DNA of 64,000 nucleotides from the NCBI RefSeq assembly GCF_003943515.1, contig NZ_RJPT01000007.1, positions 1,267 to 65,266 of the forward strand. The letters are read 5' to 3'. The notes beneath the pieces were generated by a model that made no database searches, was not told the origin of the DNA, and worked only from the letters and a program-made list of their open reading frames with translations. Of the stretch, positions 60,701 through 64,000 are shown one piece after another. The position numbers and the translations under genes were made by a program. Every line of letters begins with the position of its first letter. The first letter of the stretch is position 1. The stretch comes from Streptococcus cristatus (GTDB lineage Bacteria > Bacillota > Bacilli > Lactobacillales > Streptococcaceae).

Positions 60701-60840
60701 TAAAAAATTCTGTTGATAAACAGAAAGCTAAGTCATATTTTGAAAATATAACTGGAAATACACTGACAACGTTTAAGATAAATGTTAAAACATCAGATTT
60801 ACTAAAGCGGTTCATTCTTGAAGGTGGTTTTGAAGTCTGA
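57715..60840 (+). CDS. hsdR: Type I restriction endonuclease subunit
   Basis: A 1041-aa motor and nuclease subunit. The N-terminal nuclease domain contains GDLMLLINGMPVFHLELKR (PD-(D/E)xK-type core), the translocase has TTGSGKT (297-303) and DEAH (406-409), and helicase motifs such as SRTNRIFG follow. All key residues look intact, so restriction should work. AAAGGAG precedes the ATG and the gene follows hsdS by 11 bp. Confidence 0.95.
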   Translation: MTVFSKEADFEQALIEVLFTKGWEKEVLYYPTEQDLIENWAKILFDNNRERDRLNDQPLTDGEMAQILEQIENLRTPLKLNGFINGGSVSVKRDNPADPEHFGKEISLKIYNRKEIAAGSSRYQIARQPQFPTKSPILHDRRGDLMLLINGMPVFHLELKRSGVPVSQATVQIEKYAREGIFTGLFSLIQIFVAMEPNETVYFANPGPDGRFNPDYYFHWEDFNNELINNWKDIAVYLLSIPMAHQLIGYYTIADQSDGILKVLRSYQYYAVAAISDRVAKNKWADRNQLGGFIWHTTGSGKTMTSFKAAQLIANSKDADKVIFLLDRIELGTQSIKEYRGFAEERESVQETKNTTMLKTRLKSKSPENTLIVTSIQKMSNIKEEDGLTDAELEEMRKNRIVFIIDEAHRSTFGEMMITIKETFPQALFFGFTGTPIKKENERKKNTTTSIFGQELHHYTIADGIRDKNVLGFDPYKVLIYKDREIREKVALDQANASSVEEAVSKPEKSKVYYHFMDGSKVKMAGFMNRKEKYIKGIEDYIPKNQYLTPDYQKAVAKDICDNWLTLSRNGKFHAIFATSSIQEAISYYRLLKAIKPELRVTALFDPNVDNNDDFDFKEDALVEILTDYEKQYGQLYTLASHDRFKKDVSNRLAHKHQHKWIEREPEKQLDLLIVVNQMLTGFDSKWVNTLYVDQLMKDELIIQAFSRTNRIFGEDKPFGTIRYYRKPHTMERNIEDAVQLYSGDSPVELFVNKLDQNLVMLNALFYQIREIFENSGVENFEKLPAERSEKAKFAKLFNSFNDYLEAARIQGFKWSKLHYEISKGAGKKKSVVDVVCDETTYNILVIRYKELMSNGGGGKGPGDVPFDLSTSILEIDTGMIDADYMNSRFQKYIKALGTEESESLLNELHKTFATLTQEEQKIANLILHDIQNGEIEVDSTLTLRDYINDYQVQIHYDRIKRLSDTFGLDEELLRQMMSMKLTETTLNEFGRFDLLKNSVDKQKAKSYFENITGNTLTTFKINVKTSDLLKRFILEGGFEV

Positions 60841-60920
60841 ATAATTTGCTTTCATCCTGATATTCTTAATTCAATTATTTTATCATCGTGAATATCAATT
60901 CATTTCAGAAAGGAAACTCA

Positions 60921-61607
60921 ATGCCCTACAAATTTCTACTTTTCGACCTTGATCATACGCTACTAGATTTTGATACGGCAGAAGACATTGCGCTGACTCA
61001 TTTTTTGGAGGAGCAGGGCGTAACGGAGATCCAGACCTACAAAGACTATTATATTCCCATGAACAAGGGGCTTTGGCGGGATCTGGAGCAGGGGAAAATC
61101 ACCAAGCTAGAGCTGGTCAATACGCGCTTTTCTCGTCTTTTTGCTCATTTTGGCATTGAGAAGGATGGGGCCGAGCTGGCTCTTCTCTATCAGCAGCATA
61201 TTGCTCAGCAAGGACAAACTTATGCTGGTGCAAGCGAGCTTTTGGACAGTCTGACAGCAGCTGATTATGAGATTTACGGAGCGACCAATGGCATCACGGC
61301 TATTCAGACCGGCCGCATGGCCCATTCCGATATTGCGCCCTATTTTAACCATATTTTCATCTCAGAGAAGATGGGGACTCAGAAGCCTGAAGCTTTATTT
61401 TATGAAAAAATAGCAGAGCAGATACCAGATTTTGACCTGTCTCAGACTTTGATGATTGGAGACTCCTTGACGGCAGATATTGCTGGCGCCAATAATGCAG
61501 GAATGGACTCTATCTGGTATAATCCCAAAAAGTTGATTAATAATAGCAGTGCGCAGCCGACTTATACGGTATCTTCCTATGAAGAAATTAAAAAATTACT
61601 GCTTTGA
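60921..61607 (+). CDS. YjjG-family nucleotidase (HAD superfamily)
   Basis: A 228-aa HAD phosphatase with FDLDHTLLDFD (D9, D11), ATNGI as motif II and GDSLTADIAGA near the C-terminus. YjjG-type enzymes hydrolyse non-canonical pyrimidine nucleotides. ATG 60921 has AAAGGAAA upstream; an ATG at 60888 is less likely. Confidence 0.9.
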   Translation: MPYKFLLFDLDHTLLDFDTAEDIALTHFLEEQGVTEIQTYKDYYIPMNKGLWRDLEQGKITKLELVNTRFSRLFAHFGIEKDGAELALLYQQHIAQQGQTYAGASELLDSLTAADYEIYGATNGITAIQTGRMAHSDIAPYFNHIFISEKMGTQKPEALFYEKIAEQIPDFDLSQTLMIGDSLTADIAGANNAGMDSIWYNPKKLINNSSAQPTYTVSSYEEIKKLLL

Positions 61608-61622
61608 AAAAAATTCTTGAGC

Positions 61623-61645
61623 CTGTCAAGAAAAAAACTTGACAG
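61623..61645. promoter_or_regulatory. Perfect inverted repeat over the rpsP -35 box
   Basis: CTGTCAAG and CTTGACAG (8 bp each) flank an A7 spacer, and the right arm contains the TTGACA -35 box. There is no T-run, so it may be an operator rather than only a terminator of the gene upstream. Confidence 0.55.
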
Positions 61646-61666
61646 CTGTATTTAATCTGCTATAAT
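61639..61666 (+). promoter_or_regulatory. rpsP promoter
   Basis: TTGACA and TATAAT with 16-bp spacing. The 5' UTR of about 65 nt includes a short palindrome AAATAGCT-c-AGCTATTT at 61679-61695. Confidence 0.8.
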
Positions 61667-61734
61667 AGAACATGTGCTAAATAGCTCAGCTATTTCACCG
61701 AAATAAAAAATAAGAAAAGAGAGACATTTTAAAA

Positions 61735-62007
61735 ATGGCAGTAAAAATCCGTTTGACTCGTATGGGTTCTAAGAAAAAACCTTTCTACCGTATCAACGTT
61801 GCAGACTCACGTTCACCTCGTGACGGACGTTTCATCGAAACAGTTGGAACTTACAACCCACTTGTTGAAGAAAACCAAGTGACTTTGAAAGAAGATCGCG
61901 TTCTTGCATGGTTGGCTGATGGAGCTCAACCTTCAGATACAGTTCGCAACATCCTTTCAAAAGCTGGTGTTTTGAAGAAATTCCACGATTCAAAATACTC
62001 TAAATAA
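61735..62007 (+). CDS. rpsP: 30S ribosomal protein S16
   Basis: A 90-aa basic ribosomal protein starting [20 protein letters not shown]; full-length and typical. It is a highly expressed gene with optimal codons. khpA follows by 19 bp. Confidence 0.98.
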   Translation: MAVKIRLTRMGSKKKPFYRINVADSRSPRDGRFIETVGTYNPLVEENQVTLKEDRVLAWLADGAQPSDTVRNILSKAGVLKKFHDSKYSK

Positions 62008-62026
62008 TAGAAGTGCAGGTTGATAT

Positions 62027-62266
62027 ATGGACACGATTGAAAATCTCATTATTGCGATAGTGAAACCTTTGATTTCACAGCCAGATGCCTTAACTATCAA
62101 GATTGAAGATACGCCTGAGTTTTTAGAGTATCATCTTGATCTTGATCCAAGCGATGTTGGACGTGTGATAGGTCGTAAAGGTCGTACTATCTCCGCTATA
62201 AGGACGATTGTTTACTCTGTCCCAACCGAGTACAAAAAAGTTCGCATCGTCATTGATGAGAAATAA
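62027..62266 (+). CDS. khpA: KH-domain RNA-binding protein KhpA
   Basis: A 79-aa KH protein with the GxxG loop [15 protein letters not shown] near residues 44-58. In pneumococci KhpA works with KhpB (EloR) in RNA binding and cell elongation. The rpsP-khpA order is conserved. A terminator follows. Confidence 0.94.
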   Translation: MDTIENLIIAIVKPLISQPDALTIKIEDTPEFLEYHLDLDPSDVGRVIGRKGRTISAIRTIVYSVPTEYKKVRIVIDEK

Positions 62267-62271
62267 GAAGC

Positions 62272-62297
62272 AGCGGGGCCATGTGTCCCGCTTTTTC
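62272..62297 (+). terminator. Rho-independent terminator after khpA
   Basis: AGCGGG and CCCGCT arms with a 9-nt loop, then TTTTT. Confidence 0.85.
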
Positions 62298-62442
62298 TAT
62301 GGCCCTTAATGAAACAAGCCGTTAGGCGTAGTTGAATTTAGGGCCTTTGATGCAGTTCGAGCTTCGCGAGAACTAGGTACTTCATTTAAGATAAAAACGA
62401 AATGCAGGGGCGAGTTTAGAGAAATTCGAAACCGGAGGACAT
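62298..62442 (+). promoter_or_regulatory. Structured non-coding leader before the Imm-5-like/ktrB genes
   Basis: No gene is seen, but there are nested inverted repeats: GGCCCT with AGGGCC (62301-62345) around an inner GCC-gtta-GGC; AGTTC with GAACT near 62358-62378; CATTT with AAATG near 62382-62405; and CGAGTTT-agag-AAATTCG (62411-62428) ending just before the CCGGAGG ribosome-binding site. I do not match it to a known riboswitch; no clear -10 box is seen. Confidence 0.4.
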
Positions 62443-62994
62443 ATGAAGTCAGAAGATTATGCTTGGAATGCTCATGAGCGCAAGTCTTATGAGAATGATC
62501 AAGTGATTTTACCGAGCCCTTATAAGCTAAAAATTCTGGATGATGGTGAGAAGAGATTGGAATTGGAGCTTGTTTTGGAGCAGCTTCCTCAGGGGCAACT
62601 GGCTCGATGGGCTATGAAAATGGCGTCAAGCTTTATAGCTCTGATAGATATGGAAGATGAGTTTGAAAAGCAGAAGATTTTGACTCAGGTAAGAGAGGTT
62701 TTTCAGGCTCGACTTGATGGGAGGGCATCTGCCTATGAACTAAGGCAGGCTGGTTTCTTGGCTAACAAACTGTCGCAGCAAGCCCAATCACAAATCGGTA
62801 AATATGCTGCGCGTGTCTTTGCCCAAGCAGTCGCAACAGGCCACATGCGGGGCCATGCTATTGTCGCAGCGGATTATGCCATCAAAGTCAGAAACTTGCG
62901 GAGTCCGGATGATTTGCAGCGGGCTGGCAAGGAAAGAGAATGGCAGATAGAGCTAGCCTCTGCTTTTATTAGCTCAGGAAAGGAAACTTTATGA
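62443..62994 (+). CDS. Imm-5-like putative immunity protein
   Basis: A 183-aa helical protein; the C-terminal half contains AYELRQAGFLANKLSQQAQS followed by ARVFAQAVATGHMRGHAIVAADYA, resembling the AxhAvaTaHmxxHa pattern of Imm-5-like proteins. GGAGG precedes the ATG. The stop overlaps the start of the potassium transporter gene (ATGA), an unexpected link for an immunity protein; a different function is possible. Confidence 0.65.
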   Translation: MKSEDYAWNAHERKSYENDQVILPSPYKLKILDDGEKRLELELVLEQLPQGQLARWAMKMASSFIALIDMEDEFEKQKILTQVREVFQARLDGRASAYELRQAGFLANKLSQQAQSQIGKYAARVFAQAVATGHMRGHAIVAADYAIKVRNLRSPDDLQRAGKEREWQIELASAFISSGKETL

Positions 62995-64000
62995 AGCATT
63001 TATTTTCACGCTTGTCACCAGCGCAAAAGATTATCTTGTCTTTTCTTCTGGTGATATTCTGTGGCTCCTTGCTACTCAGTCTGCCTTGGGTGCAGACGGC
63101 TAGTTCCCAAGCGGGCTATCTGGATCATCTTTTTACAGCTGTCTCGATGGTCTGTGTGACAGGGCTTTTTACTCGATCGGTTGTGGATACATACAATGTC
63201 TGGGGGCAGCTCCTTTGCATGTTACTGATTCAGATTGGTGGCTTGGGCATCCTGACCTTTATCGGTTTTTTCACCATGGAAAGTCGGAAAAAGCTCAGCC
63301 TCAAGGATCGCCGTATTCTGCGGGATAGTTTTAGTTATGGTCACAATCGTACCTTAGGTCAATTTGTCCGTTCGATTTTTATCACGACTTTTACTATCGA
63401 AGGACTGGGTGCGCTCCTTCTCATGATTCGCTTCATTCCTAAGTTTGGTCTGAGAAAAGGGATTTTTAATTCTATCTTTTTAGCCGTTTCTGCATTTTGT
63501 AATGCGGGCTTCGATAATTTTGGTAATGATAGCCTACTAGGCTTGCAGACAGATGTTTTGGTCAATATCACCTTGGCTCTCCTCATTATTACTGGAGGAC
63601 TTGGCTTTATGGTCTGGTTTGACTTGGCGACTAAATTGGGAGGAAAACAGAAGGGGCTTCACTTTCATACCAAGGTAGTCTTGCTGCTGACTGCTGGTCT
63701 TCTCGTTTTTGGGACGGTCACGAGTCTCTGGACGGAGTATAATAATCCTGGAACGATTGGCAATCTTTCCTTTGGCGATAAGCTACTGGTCAGCTTTTTC
63801 CAGACAGTCAGCATGAGGACAGCTGGCTTTGCTTCCATCGATTATACGGCTGCTCGTCCAGTAACCCTGTTTATCTATCTGCTCCAGATGTTTTTAGGAG
63901 GGGCTCCGGGTGGTACAGCGGGCGGTCTGAAAATTACCACCTTCTTAGTTCTTTTGCTTTTCGCTCGTAAGGAGATTTTGAGCTTGCCACATACCAATCT
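62991..64000 (+). CDS. TrkH/KtrB family potassium uptake protein (cut by window end)
   Basis: The first 336 or so residues of a K+ channel subunit. The pore-type segments are visible: FTAVSMVCVTGLFTRSV, FLAVSAFCNAGFDNFG and FFQTVSMRTAGFASID, followed by the membrane-border GGAPGGTAGGLKITT. These fit KtrB/TrkH, which works with a cytosolic KtrA/TrkA gating subunit, probably encoded just beyond the window. The start overlaps the preceding gene; AAAGGAAA is its ribosome-binding site. Confidence 0.93.
   Translation, partial: MKHLFSRLSPAQKIILSFLLVIFCGSLLLSLPWVQTASSQAGYLDHLFTAVSMVCVTGLFTRSVVDTYNVWGQLLCMLLIQIGGLGILTFIGFFTMESRKKLSLKDRRILRDSFSYGHNRTLGQFVRSIFITTFTIEGLGALLLMIRFIPKFGLRKGIFNSIFLAVSAFCNAGFDNFGNDSLLGLQTDVLVNITLALLIITGGLGFMVWFDLATKLGGKQKGLHFHTKVVLLLTAGLLVFGTVTSLWTEYNNPGTIGNLSFGDKLLVSFFQTVSMRTAGFASIDYTAARPVTLFIYLLQMFLGGAPGGTAGGLKITTFLVLLLFARKEILSLPHTN

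Noticed and set aside
62298..62442. A known c-di-AMP (ydaO-type) riboswitch before ktrB
   Set aside because: The conserved blocks I know for that riboswitch are not visible; only generic inverted repeats are.

Overview
The window is low-GC Gram-positive chromosome and looks like an oral Streptococcus of the mitis/sanguinis group. Supporting signs are streptococcal gene neighbourhoods (a 56-aa DUF3042 gene divergent from miaA-hflX-rnz; hemW / acyl-ACP thioesterase / HAD / TIGR01906; LysR-lspA-rluD; fruRKA), an LPXTG surface protein, AAGGAG ribosome-binding sites, TGnTATAAT extended -10 promoters and a degenerate ISL3-type transposase. Species cannot be fixed from sequence reading alone. No rRNA, tRNA or CRISPR array was seen. 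Almost all genes lie on the + strand.

Layout. 1-3.7 kb: small membrane proteins around a two-gene ABC exporter. 3.7-3.9 kb: a ~176-bp intergenic repeat whose inverted second copy lies at 33.8-34.0 kb. 3.9-13.5 kb: DUF3042 (minus strand), miaA, hflX, a hypothetical gene, rnz, a hypothetical gene, a short-chain dehydrogenase, a methyltransferase, a membrane acyltransferase and recJ. 13.5-14.4 kb: an AT-rich foreign gene inserted at the recJ 3' end, leaving a second copy of the recJ tail. 14.5-16.8 kb: apt, metA and dnaD. 17.0-21.0 kb: a type VII secretion (T7SSb) LXG toxin cassette (DUF3130/Lap1-like, DUF3958/Lap2-like, LXG polymorphic toxin, immunity protein) followed by an orphan gene, a fragment of the LXG gene and degenerate DNA. 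21.1-25.4 kb: trmK, a Nif3-like gene, a FAD oxidoreductase, a membrane protein, a NUDIX gene and a ZIP-transporter stub. 25.5-28.1 kb: rmlA, rmlC and rmlB for dTDP-rhamnose precursors. 28.3-33.8 kb: a YpmS-like protein, a cupin, hemW, a thioesterase, a HAD phosphatase, a TIGR01906 membrane protein and a CPBP protease. 34.1-37.7 kb: fructose operon fruR-fruK-fruA with a cre-like site. 38.0-40.0 kb: a VWA/LPXTG surface protein and an ISL3 relic. 40.1-53.7 kb: DUF1149, degV, dapB, cca, an ABC-F protein, a double-GNAT protein, a TDT transporter, an MtaR/CpsY-like LysR regulator, lspA, rluD, lepA, a lipoprotein, a YkgJ-like protein and an AraC/GyrI-like regulator. 53.8-60.8 kb: a type I restriction-modification operon hsdM-hsdS-hsdR. 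60.9-64.0 kb: a YjjG-like nucleotidase, rpsP, khpA, an Imm-5-like protein and a TrkH/KtrB potassium channel subunit cut by the window end.

The core genes are conventional. The most interesting parts are accessory: the LXG toxin module with traces of cassette turnover; the gene captured at the recJ terminus with a duplicated recJ tail; the hsdS internal repeats and long HsdM; a possible leaderless hemW transcript; a possible methionine operator on metA together with a candidate regulator gene in the same window; and an unexplained structured leader before the Imm-5-like/ktrB pair.
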